Source: Brachypodium distachyon (Eukaryota; Streptophyta; Magnoliopsida; Poales; Poaceae). Taken from it: a DNA stretch of 64,000 nt. This document shows, in pieces, positions 45,672 through 60,110 of this stretch. Each line of letters opens with the position of its first letter. The stretch's first letter is position 1. Location of the stretch: the NCBI RefSeq assembly GCF_000005505.3, contig NC_016134.3, forward strand, positions 29,277,584 to 29,341,583. Direction: 5' to 3'. The notes below the pieces were generated by a model. The model ran no database searches. It was given only the letters and a program-made list of their open reading frames with translations, and had not been told where the DNA came from. Made by a program: the position numbers and the translations under genes.

Positions 45672-48325
45672 GGCTGCTCTGCCCGATCTGCTTTAAGTTG
45701 TTGCATTGTGCAAATCGTACGCCCTGATGTTCGTTTGTACAGCGCGCCATGGATTTGTTGGGTGGAAGGTTGGTTTGAGGAGGTTGGAATCGGAGGGGAA
45801 GACGCCGGCATTTGCACGGCTCACTTCAAAAATTGAATGAAACTAATTTATGCTTATATATGTGGTCAAATTATTTTATTTTATTTTATTTTTTGACATA
45901 GAACAAAACGCTACAACATCTTTTATTTATGATGGAGATGGAGTAGACGAATTTTAGATAATATAGAAGCTTTTATGCCATGTCACAAAGGAAAATATTA
46001 GATAAAAACTACCCTTACGGTGTAAACTGTGCAAACATCATAAAACACCACTTTGAAAGTTTCAAAAAAAATTATAGAAAGAATACCAAATATAAATCCT
46101 AAGGACATGTGAAAAATTAACCACCGTTAGCCAGGGCCCAAGTGTATATACACGGTTGATGATATCTATAATCTGGTGCAAGTGTATTATACTGTAGTAC
46201 AGTAGTTTTTTGGTAAGGAAATGAGGGGCATGGATGCATGGCTTATATTGGTTGGTTTGGAGTTAGCAATGGTTCCTGATAAGCATGGTCTACGTGTTGT
46301 ACTATTCCTCCTGATTGATTGCTGTAATCACGCCCTTATGATGACAAGGAAATCGCCCCCTCTTGTATTTAGCTGACGCTCCGCCACTGTTACCTAGGGT
46401 ACTTATATGAACAACTAACCTAGGGTACTTGTTCTAACATATGAAGTGCATTTCAAGTGGATAAAGATTGTAAGCTATTTGTACCAATGATTATACGTCA
46501 TGTGATTTATAGACTCGTTTTCGCGACAAAAACAATTTTTTACGCTATCATGCCACTTTAGATTGAGCAAATTTGCCCTTGCTGCAAAACCACAAGAAGA
46601 TCTTGAGTTTAAAAGTCACATTCAATATTATCTACAACACCTCGATATAAAATAGCACGTCACGATAGACCTAGGCTTGGTACATCGACTTAATCAGGAA
46701 CAAGCAGTTATGTTAAGGTTCCAGCGAAACTCATCCTTATCATGCGGTAAGTTCATACTAACAACATGAAAGTTTTGCACCCGAAAAAGAAAACAAGATG
46801 GAAGTTTTAAGGAGTTCTGTTGAAGCCATCATTTTTTGTACAACAAGACCATCACTTAACCGACCCTTTATTAAGAAAAAAAATAAAATAGACATGAATC
46901 TCAACGTTGCCGTTGCTAGACACCTCTAGTTGTCGCCACCACTTCTGACTCTTTGCACCGGCAGTTGTCGTCGCCACGAATTTCTCACTGACACGGTCGG
47001 CACAGAAAGATTTATTTTTTTACTGTAGGTATTTCACAAGAAAACGGTTCTAGAGGGATGGGAGAAATTTTGCCAGGGGTTTTGTGTAAACTGTAAACAG
47101 TTGCCCAGCGTGGCGAATAAAATAGGCTGACGCTGCTCGGCAAAAAATGAAGGAACCATTTATGGGCCGCTTAATAACTGTTGTACAGTACCTCGGCCGG
47201 AAAACAATTAAGGCAAGGGCGGAGAAACCAAAGACTACTGCATTGACCCGGCCGGCCGGCAGCTCAGCTCAGCTCAGCTCAAGGTGTTGTTCGTCCGCGA
47301 GCAAAATCGCGGAGATCCCAAAACCCTCCAGGCCCCAGCGTGCGCCGTAGGTTACCCCGCCCCGCCCCGTCGCTGCCGCCGCCGCCAATTTCCTTTCTTT
47401 TCCTCGTCCCCGCCGCCTGCATTACTTCTCTGCATTACCGGTGCCGACCATTGCCCTCACGCAGCTCCCCCCAAAGCTTCCACCGGGTACAGTGGTACGT
47501 ATTGCTCTCTCTCCCTCCTCTCTCTTTTTCTATGCGTAATTGAGGGGGATTGCCGGCCCGCTCGTTGTACCAAGTGGGTTGGATTATTGGCAGAATCTAG
47601 TATCCTTAAAGAAAAATAAAGAAAAAGAATAAGAAGGGGGGAATGTTTGCGAGCCAAAGAAACAATTTCAGGTCAAGAATATATTTTCTAGCAAAGGCAG
47701 AACAGCTAGCCGCATGCAGCTAGCGGCGAGCTAGCTAGTGCTGTTTCCCGTTCGATTCTTTGGGATCCATGTGACCTTGCTTATTTGCTTGCTCGAATTG
47801 TCAGGTTTTTCTAGCCTGGATAGCAGAATGCGTTTGTAGTAGCAGATCTTTGTTTTTAATTTTGAGTAGCGAAAAGGTGCTGGAGGATGATCCAGATCAG
47901 ATCTCGTTGTCTTCTCTGTAGTGTGTATGTATGGTCTGCTCTGCTAATACACTTCTGACCCCCCTCTCTCTTGAGTCTTGTAGTGATTTTTCCTTGTGAT
48001 GAATAAAACCGCTGCTTTTTAGAACTGAAGTTCCCCTAGCTGGTTGTTGGAGTACTGTAATATATTTCAGGGTTTGAATTTACATGTGCAGTCATTTCAT
48101 TTCGTAATTATAGCTTTCTAACTAAATTATAGATTAGAAAGTGAATCAAACCACTGACAGTGTTGCTGACTTATTTCTAGCTATTATATTACCTAAACCA
48201 CATTTTTCTGGAGAACAGTTCACCTCATGGGAGAATTATTTCAGGTTTGTCATTTCAAGACCTCTGCGAATCAATATCGATATTCCTTGAGCTGCAGATA
48301 GTATTAAGGCTGTATTTCGAGAAAC
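45672..48325. other. Divergent promoter region GLOX / LACS with LACS leader
   Basis: The minus-strand GLOX and plus-strand LACS genes are head to head. 45,840-47,240 is AT-rich and empty. From about 47,245 the sequence turns GC- and CT-rich (CAGCTCAGCTCAGCTCAAGG, then ACCCCGCCCCGCCCC), typical of a plant leader. A plausible leader intron runs from a GTACGT donor at about 47,495 to an acceptor before 48,326. The exact splice sites are an inference. Confidence 0.5.
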
Positions 48326-52315
<3,990 letters not shown>

Positions 52316-53374
52316 TGTTCCTTGTTGGCAAGAACGAAATCCGCCCCTTTCATTCGACGTTTCGTACCGCAGGTTCTGTGAATACAACAGTGGACAGTTA
52401 TGAAACAGACAGTATGTGAGATGGCCAAGCTTGTGTGCTCCATGCACATTTGATACTGGAACCTGAAATGTGGAATTAGTGATTTCTTGCGTTTCAGCAA
52501 GCATACCTTGATACCTGTTCTCAGCTCAGCGTCAGCTTTGATGGAATATCTCTGAATCTTGCTGTCATGAGTCACATATGACTTGCTACTAAATAAAATA
52601 CACTGGATATGTAGGTTTCGGATATTTGTTATTTCTGAGTAGGTTATCTCCAGATGTGTTTCGTAACAGTTAACAGAGGAAAAACAAATCTTGATTTGAT
52701 TGGTTTGCTGCCTAAAAAAAGGTTGGTGTTTTTGCCATTAACTTACATTACATTGTAGCAACAAAGAGAACTTGCGTTGGTGTTTTTGCCACCCAAGTAC
52801 GCAAAAGAAGTTGGTAGGAAACCACCAGAATCCTATAGCCACTACCAAATTGTTGCTGCAAATTTTTGTGGCTAGACCCTTGTATTGTTGTTCTCCGCAT
52901 ACATTTTTTGTGTATGAGGCTCCAATTTAGTTCAACTTTGAGGAAGTTAAACTAAATAGCCTTCCTCCCACAAAAAATACAACAATCCAAGCAGAAACCA
53001 ATTGTTCTTGCAATCGCGCTGAATAAGACTAATGTTTCCCAGACATAAGAGTAGGAAGAAGTGATGAACATAATATACCATAGTATTCTTCTTTTGTTTC
53101 CCAGACATAAGAGTAGGAAGAAGTGATGAACATAATATACCATAGTATTCTTATTTAGCTACAACGCCATGTTCTTATTCCACCAAAATCCTCTGCATGA
53201 ACAGCAAGGGACCACCAGGATCCAAAACAGGAAGAAAATAGTACTGGAAGTGCCACCTTCCTTTAACCTACAAATCTCTCCTCCTTAATACATCAAAACC
53301 AGAACTTTTCGAAGTTTCACTTTTTTTCAAGAATGTAGCCTGCGGGGTGACCGTGGAACGGTAGAGGAAGGTTT
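52316..53374. other. Convergent intergenic LACS / V-ATPase c
   Basis: 3' ends of two convergent genes. Contains the second hairpin MITE copy at about 52,900-52,996 (arms around TTTAGTTCAACTTT and AAGTTAAACTAAA) and a 62-bp tandem repeat at 53,034-53,152. No gene. Confidence 0.6.
53034..53152. repeat. 62-bp tandem duplication
   Basis: The unit starting GTTTCCCAGACATAAGAGTA begins at 53,034 and again at 53,096, and the two copies are essentially identical, so the duplication is recent. Confidence 0.9.
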
Positions 53375-54911
53375 CTAATCTGCGCGGGACTGGCCGGCAC
53401 GGGATGAGAGGATGATGCCCACGATGAGGCCATAGAGGGCCAGCGCTTCTGCGAAAATGAGGATGAGGATCATGCCCACAAACAGCTTTGGTTGTTGTGC
53501 GTTTGCCCTGCAATTGGAACCCATAACAGATCAAAACCACATTGCAGTACAGGACTAGCAGTGGGGGTAGCCTCGATATGAACGACGTCAATTAACAGAG
53601 ATGGAAAACAGAAAACTGTGAAGTCGGGCATACTGATCAACCATACAATGATAAAAAATGTAACAATCAATCCAAATGCTAATACAAGAATTATACCTTT
53701 GAATCCTAAATAAATCTGCAAAGCTCATTTCAAGACTTGCTAACAGAACTAGAACTAAATCTGCAACTAGCATTTAAACATCAGATATTGCAGATACAAA
53801 AGATTCAAAGTGCAAACAATAGCGTAAATTAACACCCTTATTGTTTGATGCCCACAAGGCACCACATATGTGCAATATCAGTATATACTCCAGTATATAC
53901 TAACATAACTAAATAGTCAAAGTAAGAAGAGAAAACTGCAAGAAACACCTGCAATGTTTTCCTTATCTAGTTTATGTTAATATAATATCCCGAGAGAATT
54001 TAGGTGTATACAAGGATAAGAAACATCATTGTACACAGGACTTTTTATGAGACTTTACTACCATCTAGATCACATGGATTTAAGTACAGAATAATCCAGC
54101 AATTCACATCACGTAGGATTGTAGGAGGTCCATTCTTAAGTTACTCAAAGCTTAAAGCAACTGAAGGATATAATTCAAGCACTATCAACATTAATACTAA
54201 GCAACAAAAGCAAGTAAGATGAGTTTTGCAAGAAGAAACAAACAGATCTATCATGCTCACCACACATAAATTAATGCCAGGCTAATCACTAACCAAACCA
54301 TAATGCAGGGCCACTAAGGCACTAACCGAATCAAAGTCAAAGAGATACTGCTAAAACAAAAGCAGCCACAGCAAGCCACGAAGTATAGTACAGTACCTGA
54401 CACCGGCGTCGCCGACGATGCCGATGGCCATGCCGGCGGCGAGGCCCGCGAGGCCGCATGCGAGGCCCGAGGAGAGGTGCGCGTAGCCGTCGAAGAGGTA
54501 GTACGGCTTGGCCTTGGGGTTGATCCCGGTGCTGATGATGACAGCGATGATGAGGCCGTAGATCCCGAGCACCCCCGCCATGACGACGGGCACGATGGAC
54601 TTCATCACCAGCTCCGGCCGCATCACCCCCATCGACGCCACCCCGACCCCGCTCTTCGCCGTCCCGTACGCCGCCCCCATGCCTGCGGAAAAACGCACCG
54701 ACAGAACCAAGAGCTCCCGTCACCACCATGAATTCACCGAATCGATCCAAGATCCAGCGCCTACGGATCTTCAAAATCTCGGCTTTGTTCGGGGAAAAGG
54801 AGGAGATATGGAGTCGGGGGATGGATCGTTACATGAGAAGACGAGGGCGGCGGCGGCGCCGAGGAAGCCGAAGAAGGGCGCCGTCTCATCGCCGCTGAAC
54901 ACCGACGACAT
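53375..54911 (-). CDS. VHA-c: V-type ATPase 16-kDa proteolipid, subunit c
   Basis: Three exons on the minus strand: 54,833-54,911, 54,397-54,682 and 53,375-53,507. They give 165 residues, the standard length. The protein starts [20 protein letters not shown] and forms four membrane helices: residues about 10-32, 53-75, 91-115 and 130-152. The proton-carrying Glu142 sits in helix 4 ([11 protein letters not shown]). Motifs [20 protein letters not shown] and [20 protein letters not shown] are near-invariant in plants. It forms the rotor ring of the vacuolar proton pump in tonoplast and endomembranes. Intron 1 is 150 bp and intron 2 is 889 bp. Identification is certain; which paralogue of the multigene family is unknown. 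Confidence 0.96.
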
Positions 54912-55281
54912 CTTCTTCGCTCTCCTTCTTCGTCTCTCCGGCCGGCGGGTTGCCTCGTCGCGAAGGCAGATGGTTGGTGGCAGAGGGAGGGAGAGAGGGG
55001 AACAGATACGGAGATCTCTTCGAGTTTTTATTTTCTTTCTGGGCTCTCCGATCTGATCTCCTCAAAAAATAACTCTTTTTCTTTTGAGATGAGAGAACTC
55101 AGAAAGAAATTCTGGAAGGTGCAGAGGTGCTGGACTCTTTTATGCTTCGCACCCTGAGGTTCTTTCGTATTGTATGTTGGTACCTCTCTTTTCATCTCCA
55201 TAGATCACCCGGAAATCGTTAATTTGTGAAGGACCGTGGCAATGGTCGATGGCCATATTTGCTTGGGCTTCTGATTGATCG
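54912..55281. promoter_or_regulatory. V-ATPase c leader and promoter region
   Basis: Minus-strand sequence upstream of the proteolipid ATG. The first ~100 bp (purine-rich on the plus strand, GAGGGAGAGAGG near 54,987) look like a CT-rich leader. The interval available before the foldback element at 55,282 is only about 370 bp. No reliable TATA box was assigned. Confidence 0.4.
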
Positions 55282-55801
55282 TGCAATCAGGTTGATCTGA
55301 ACCTTCTGATCTGCATCATGTGGCAAATAATCACGCCCGGAGCTCCTCCTCTAGTTATCTCGATCTTTGCAAAAACATCCCCTCACCTAGCCTTCTCTTT
55401 TCTGAAAACCCCCCTTCAATCAACCTCACTAATCTTCTTCCTAACAGATCGATTTTCTGCTTTGGGCTCTGGCGATCGTCCCAGCCTATAGGCGGCCACG
55501 TCTCGCAGCTGCTCCCATTCCTATATTCCGGCCACATTCCATTCTTGTTTCAGGGGCAGTGTGGGAGCGCACATAGGAATTTAGTGTGGCCAGCCGGCAG
55601 CAGTAGCGAGGCGCAGCCCTGGAGGCTGGGACGATCCCTATCCCCATTCCCCAAAGCAGAGAATCGATCTATTGAGGAAGAAAATTGGCGGAGGTTGATT
55701 TCGGGGAGTTTCAGAAAAAAGAAAGAAAAAAAAAGGCTGGCTCCGGGCGTGAATATTTGCCACATGGTGCAGATCGGAAGGTTCAGATCAACCTGATTGC
55801 A
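55282..55801. mobile_element. 520-bp foldback element
   Basis: The ends are long inverted repeats. The left end TGCAATCAGGTTGATCTGAA is mirrored at the right (ending CAACCTGATTGCA), and pairing continues through CACGCCCGGAGC (about 55,332), CGATCGTCCCAGCCT (about 55,471) and GGCCACA up to a short loop near 55,550. Each arm is about 250 bp with roughly one mismatch per 8-10 bases. No coding capacity and no clear target duplication. A Mutator-type foldback is the likeliest class. Confidence 0.75.
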
Positions 55802-55923
55802 CAATTGCACCATTTATTTGATTGCAGAGCATACGAACCCATTTGTCTGACTTTATTCATAGGATATAGATCATGGGAATGTATTGTTTGAACGACTTAG
55901 ATCGGATTCTGTGGGCTGAAAGT

Positions 55924-56087
55924 TTTTGTGTTTAATGAGTTTGAAGTATGTGCAAGTGTTAAAAGGTACACCCTATCACCCTCTGCCATAAAAGTGTTTC
56001 AAACTTAGCACAAGTTTATACTAAGTTAGTACAAAGTCTTAAATACTTATTATGGATCGAAGTTTTGTGTTTAATGAGTTCGAAGTA
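55924..56087. repeat. 25-bp direct repeats around a degenerate MITE
   Basis: TTTTGTGTTTAATGAGT-TGAAGTA occurs at 55,924-55,948 and 56,063-56,087 with one mismatch. Between them lies a Stowaway-like stretch (AACTTAGCACAAGTTTATAC, GTTAGTACAAAGTCTTAAAT). The site marks the breakpoint where the FAAH remnant ends. Confidence 0.6.
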
Positions 56088-56784
56088 AATTAATTGACCT
56101 TGGCAGGTGTGAGCTGGGGCGAACAATGGCGGCTCCGGGATCTCGGCGTCGGAGACGAGCTGCAAATTGGCCACGATCAGCTTCGCATTGCAGTGCTGCA
56201 GCATATGATGATTCAGACCAAAAAATAATTCTTCAAGAAGTATTGATCATATCATCGACCCGACCGACCTTATTGATGAGATTCTCCCTCTTGAGGACGT
56301 GGAGCACGGCGGCTCCGACGACCGGCGCATCCAGCACCCACGCGAAGAGCTTCACCGGTAGTCCGGCGACGCGAGGAGCTGAATTTGAAGAACAGAACGG
56401 AGCGAAACTGATGAAACCGAACACAGTTTTCAACAGAGGAAAGCTTTGTTTGCTCTCGAGCGTGCTACTCTCCTTATCAACAACCGCACATCTCGTCATG
56501 CGCCCAACGTCTGTCAAACGGCAGATTCACGGAAGTATTACAGTGTTTGCCACGTCAATTTTTCTGTACCGATCCCATCCATGATCCATTATCGCGCCTT
56601 CTGTACCGATACCATCCATGATCTCATATCGCGCCAGAGAAATAGCAAGGAGAGATGCAGCAGTCCACATATTTTCTTTATTCGACCTGTGGACAGCAGT
56701 GAGTCCACTACATGTGATCTATAAGCAGAATTTTTTGGGCGGTAGCACATTGCAAGTGAGTGAGTATTTTCTTTCTTAAACAAA

Positions 56785-57159
56785 AAACGAATAGTGTGTG
56801 TGTGTCTGCCTTAAGAATAAATATGTGTGTGCGTGACTTTGACCATGCAGATGAGAGCGGATGCGGTGACCGCTAACACGATCTGCCCATAGCTTCGTAA
56901 CCACTCGTTTACCCGGGGCCATCAAATTAATTTACTTTGTGTTATATTAGAGAGAGTCATTAACTGTTTGTGTCAGGTCACACCTTTTTTATGTTACCTT
57001 TTCCTTTCTTCTCTCTCCTTTGTGTCAGTCAATTTTTTATCTTTATTCTCTCTCCTTTGTGTCAGCCACTCACGGTCTCACGTAAAGACCAAGAATTTTT
57101 TCTCTAATATATGTGTTTCTTTTGTACAATAATTTTAGAGGGCCACTTATATCTTTTGT
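56785..57159. other. FAAH intron 1, unassigned part
   Basis: AT-rich with a duplicated CTCTCTCCTTTGTGTCAG motif (about 57,012 and 57,048). It contains TGTGTGTGTGTCTGC near 56,793. Confidence 0.4.
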
Positions 57160-58050
57160 ATTAATTTGACTAGTTGGTACGTATTACAGTACGACAGGTA
57201 CATGTATCCTAGACGATGGTACATAAATATTTTTTAGTACAAATTCTATGAAATGTATCGTCGTCTATGATAATAAAAATAACCAATTTCAAGTACGTCA
57301 ATTTTTGTTTCTTTTGTACATAAATTTTTAAGTACCTTATCAAATTTAAACGTGACGGAATTACTCAATTTCAAGTACGTCATCAATTTTATGTACCTCA
57401 TCAATTTAAGTACCCTATATACAATACTCATTAATAAGTACGAGAACAATCAAAAGTACTAAGTACTTTCTCAACAATAGTACCTCATTATTTTTTAGTA
57501 CATAGCAAATACAACAAGGTACATGTCAAGTACATTAGGATAGTTACAATATATCATCAATTTTATATCCTCAACAATTTTAAGTACCTTCTTAATTTGA
57601 TGTACATTGCGGTAAATGTCAAGTACATGACAATAACTTATCAATTTGTGATATGAAATCCATGTACATCAATCCATGCAAAAATGAATACATGAGAAGT
57701 ACCTTCTCAAATTGATGTACAACACTAAAAATGCACATTAATATGCATCAAACAAATCACAACATAAGCATCGTCAAAAATTAACAATTAGTACAATGCC
57801 TAAAGCATCAAAAACAAACAATAATATGTGGATCAAACAAAAATCATAGTACAAGCATCGTCAAAACCTAGTACCTCGTCATGTACCCATGGTACATATT
57901 AATCTTATTGCGTACATTAGCACGTCAAATAAGATCCCTGCCTAAAACATGAAGAAACAATTACAACACACGATAAGTACCTCCTCAATCACACTGACAC
58001 TAACCCAATGGTACAACATAACCCAGTGGTACATCACAGAAAAAGAAGAA
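57160..58050. repeat. AAGTAC-rich degenerate repeat tract
   Basis: More than 20 occurrences of GTAC occur in under 900 bp. Most fall in the phrases AAGTACCTCATCAATTT, AAGTACCTTCTCAATTTGAT and ATGGTACA, often as the palindrome-like pair AAGTACCT...GATGTACA. The tract sits in an AT-rich background. It resembles the subterminal repeats of a DNA transposon or a degenerated satellite; no ends were found. Confidence 0.6.
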
Positions 58051-58568
58051 ATACACCTTCGGACTCAAAACAAGATCATGATAGGAACAAAAAAAAAGTC
58101 AATATGTTCAGGAAAGGAAACTTTGAGACAGTGGAGATCTGGTGTCCTTCATCTGCTGCTCCTCGCCTTCTTCTCCACTTCCGGCTGCTCCTCGCGGCCA
58201 TGTCGGGCTGCTGCCAAGCACGATAGACTAGGGGAGAGAGAGAGATCCACGTCTGGATCTCTGGGAGCAGGAGAGAAGATTTAGGGGATGGGGGAGAGAG
58301 GGAGGGAGAGAGAAGGATGGGACATAAAAAAAATTGAAGCCGTACCTGGTCACCTAGATGGACGGCAGAGAGATTAATTTTGGTTGGCAGAAAGATTAAG
58401 CAAAACGGTGGACACGTGGTTGGTAACGGTGATGTGTGAGATCGCGTTAATGGCACCTTGAGGTTTGGCCCATGCAGATATGTGTGTTGACCTTTGCCAT
58501 ATCCCATATATATTGTGTATGGCTAACTAATCGTAAATATCATGTGTGTATGTAGACATACATGCACA

Positions 58569-59387
58569 TCTATACAATATATTAAAGGGTTAATTGGATC
58601 TATGCCACTCTCTATTCCACCGGTCGCCTCCACCAGCTCGTGCGCGTCAGCGGCGTCCGTGTGCGGAAGGCGACTGCGGACCCGCGGCTCCGTCGCGTGG
58701 TCTGACCGCCGCCTCCACCGCCTCTTGCGTGCCGGTGGCTCCCCGCGGGACTTGAACGGCTATGGGATGAGCCTGAGACCGGGATGGCGGTGGCCTCGAA
58801 CAAGGCAGCAAGGACCACGTCGGTGCGAGCCGTCAGAGGCCCTCTAGACGGCAGTGGCGTGCGGCGACCAATGACCGGACGCGATGTGGGGCGGCGAGCG
58901 GGCGCAGGGAACGGGCGGACAAGGCTGCGAGAGGGCGCAGGCGGGCGGCGCACAAGCGTAACGGGCGGCAAGTGGGAGCAGACGGCGCGCGGGAGTGGAT
59001 GGACGGAGGGAATCTACGGGCGGAGGCGGTGCGCACAAGCGGGCGGTCGTGCATGGAGGCGTGATGTTCGGTGGCAGGATGAATCAGCACGGGAAGAGAA
59101 GGAGTTTGCACTCATGGTGGATGGAGATGATAGTCAGAGTGAGAGCGAGAAATTAGGAGAAGAGATTTGAGAAATAAAACACGAAGTAGGAGTAATAGGA
59201 GAGTAAGGCAAGGAGAAATATAAAAATAAGATATATGAAAAAGAGAAAAAGACCAGAGTTGAGCCCACGAAAATAAACATATCATAATCGCTATATACAT
59301 ATAAGCTCATGAAACACAACAACATTTAATTTGACGTTTTGATACAATTTTCCGGTTTCCGTAGCAACGCACGTGTTCTTTTGCTAG
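58569..59387 (+). mobile_element. Non-autonomous Helitron, 819 bp
   Basis: The 5' end is TCTATACAATATATTAAAGG, preceded by A. The 3' end has the hairpin-forming text TTCCGTAGCAACGCACGTG followed by CTAG at 59,384-59,387, then T. The A/T host dinucleotide, 5' TC, 3' CTAG and a hairpin shortly before the end are the Helitron hallmarks. The inside (58,612-59,060) is GC-rich, with open frames on both strands that may be captured gene pieces. No Rep/helicase is encoded. Confidence 0.8.
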
Positions 59388-59389
59388 TA

Positions 59390-59601
59390 TCTGTACCAAT
59401 ATACTAAATTGGAGTTGGTGAAGATGGTACGGTCGCCACCGTATGTTAGCTTTGTTAAAATTACAATCATTATACCACTGCCCGTTATTTTCTTTTTCTC
59501 CAGTTTTTTTCACACGGCGCCATGAGTTGCCTACACAGAAAATAAAAATAAATAGTTTGTGATTTTGTTGATCCGTAGCAACGCACGGGCACACCTGCTA
59601 C
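59390..59601 (+). mobile_element. Second Helitron-like element, abutting the first
   Basis: Starts TCTGTACCAATATACTAAAT immediately after the first element's end and finishes with GATCCGTAGCAACGCACGGG, a perfect CCGT...ACGG hairpin, followed by CTAC instead of CTAG. About 212 bp. The altered last base makes it less certain. Confidence 0.55.
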
Positions 59602-60110
59602 ACATAGTACTGTGTGTGTATGCATGGCTGACCGTAAATATCATGTGTTTGTGCAGTAGACATACATGTGTCACGTGTACTATGTGCGCATGGCTGGCCA
59701 TTAATATCTCTCTCTCGTCTGTAAATATATAATACAGTTTCCTTTTTTTTTTTGAGAGAGAAGTACTATTTCCCTTCTGTTCCTGTGGATCGAACAGTTC
59801 CCCATCCATAAAAAGTACTAACGGGAACACAGCGACTCCGTTTGTTTCCGTCCACATGGTCATGTGCTTTCGTCAGTTAGCAGGATCCATCGTCCACTGC
59901 TCTTTTCTCCGACGCTCAGGATTGCTGGAGCACTCTGCTCGCGAGTAAAAAATCTCCTCTCAACTTTTCAACAGCATTGCAATTGCAAACAGAAGAAGTG
60001 AACTCTAGGTGAGAATGGTGGCCTGGCTTGGTACCTTTGACGTTGGGGGTGATGTAGAGCTCGTCGCTGCCGGGGCCGAGGTCGACCTCCGCCCCCGGCT
60101 TGTACGCCAT

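Larger units (their letters stand above)
58480..59700. repeat. Direct duplication flanking the Helitron pair
   Basis: The host text GTAAATATCATGTGTGTATG-TAGACATACATG at about 58,532-58,564 recurs as GTAAATATCATGTGTTTGTGC-TAGACATACATG at 59,635-59,668. Both are preceded by GTGTATGGCTAA or GTATGCATGGCTGACC. The Helitron insertions lie between the two copies. Confidence 0.7.
56099..60110 (-). pseudogene. FAAH: Fatty acid amide hydrolase, first three exons only
   Basis: Three minus-strand exons splice in frame with GT-AG borders: 60,035-60,110 (MAYKPGAEVDLGPGSDELYI), 56,269-56,378 (APRVAGLPVKLFAWVLDAPV and VLHVLKRENLINK) and 56,099-56,159 (LVSDAEIPEPPLFAP). This corresponds to the N-terminal ~80 residues of plant FAAH (amidase-signature family, about 600 residues), enzymes that hydrolyse N-acylethanolamines. 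The Ser-Ser-Lys catalytic core is absent: nothing homologous follows before the foldback element and the V-ATPase gene. Intron 1 is 3,656 bp and filled with repeats and Helitrons. The surviving exons are undamaged, so the loss of the 3' part looks relatively recent. Confidence in the family rests on remembered N-terminal motifs. Confidence 0.7.

Noticed and set aside
55320..55796. 158-codon plus frame within the foldback
   Set aside because: Both arms of the inverted repeat contribute; the frame is explained by the palindrome and has no motif.
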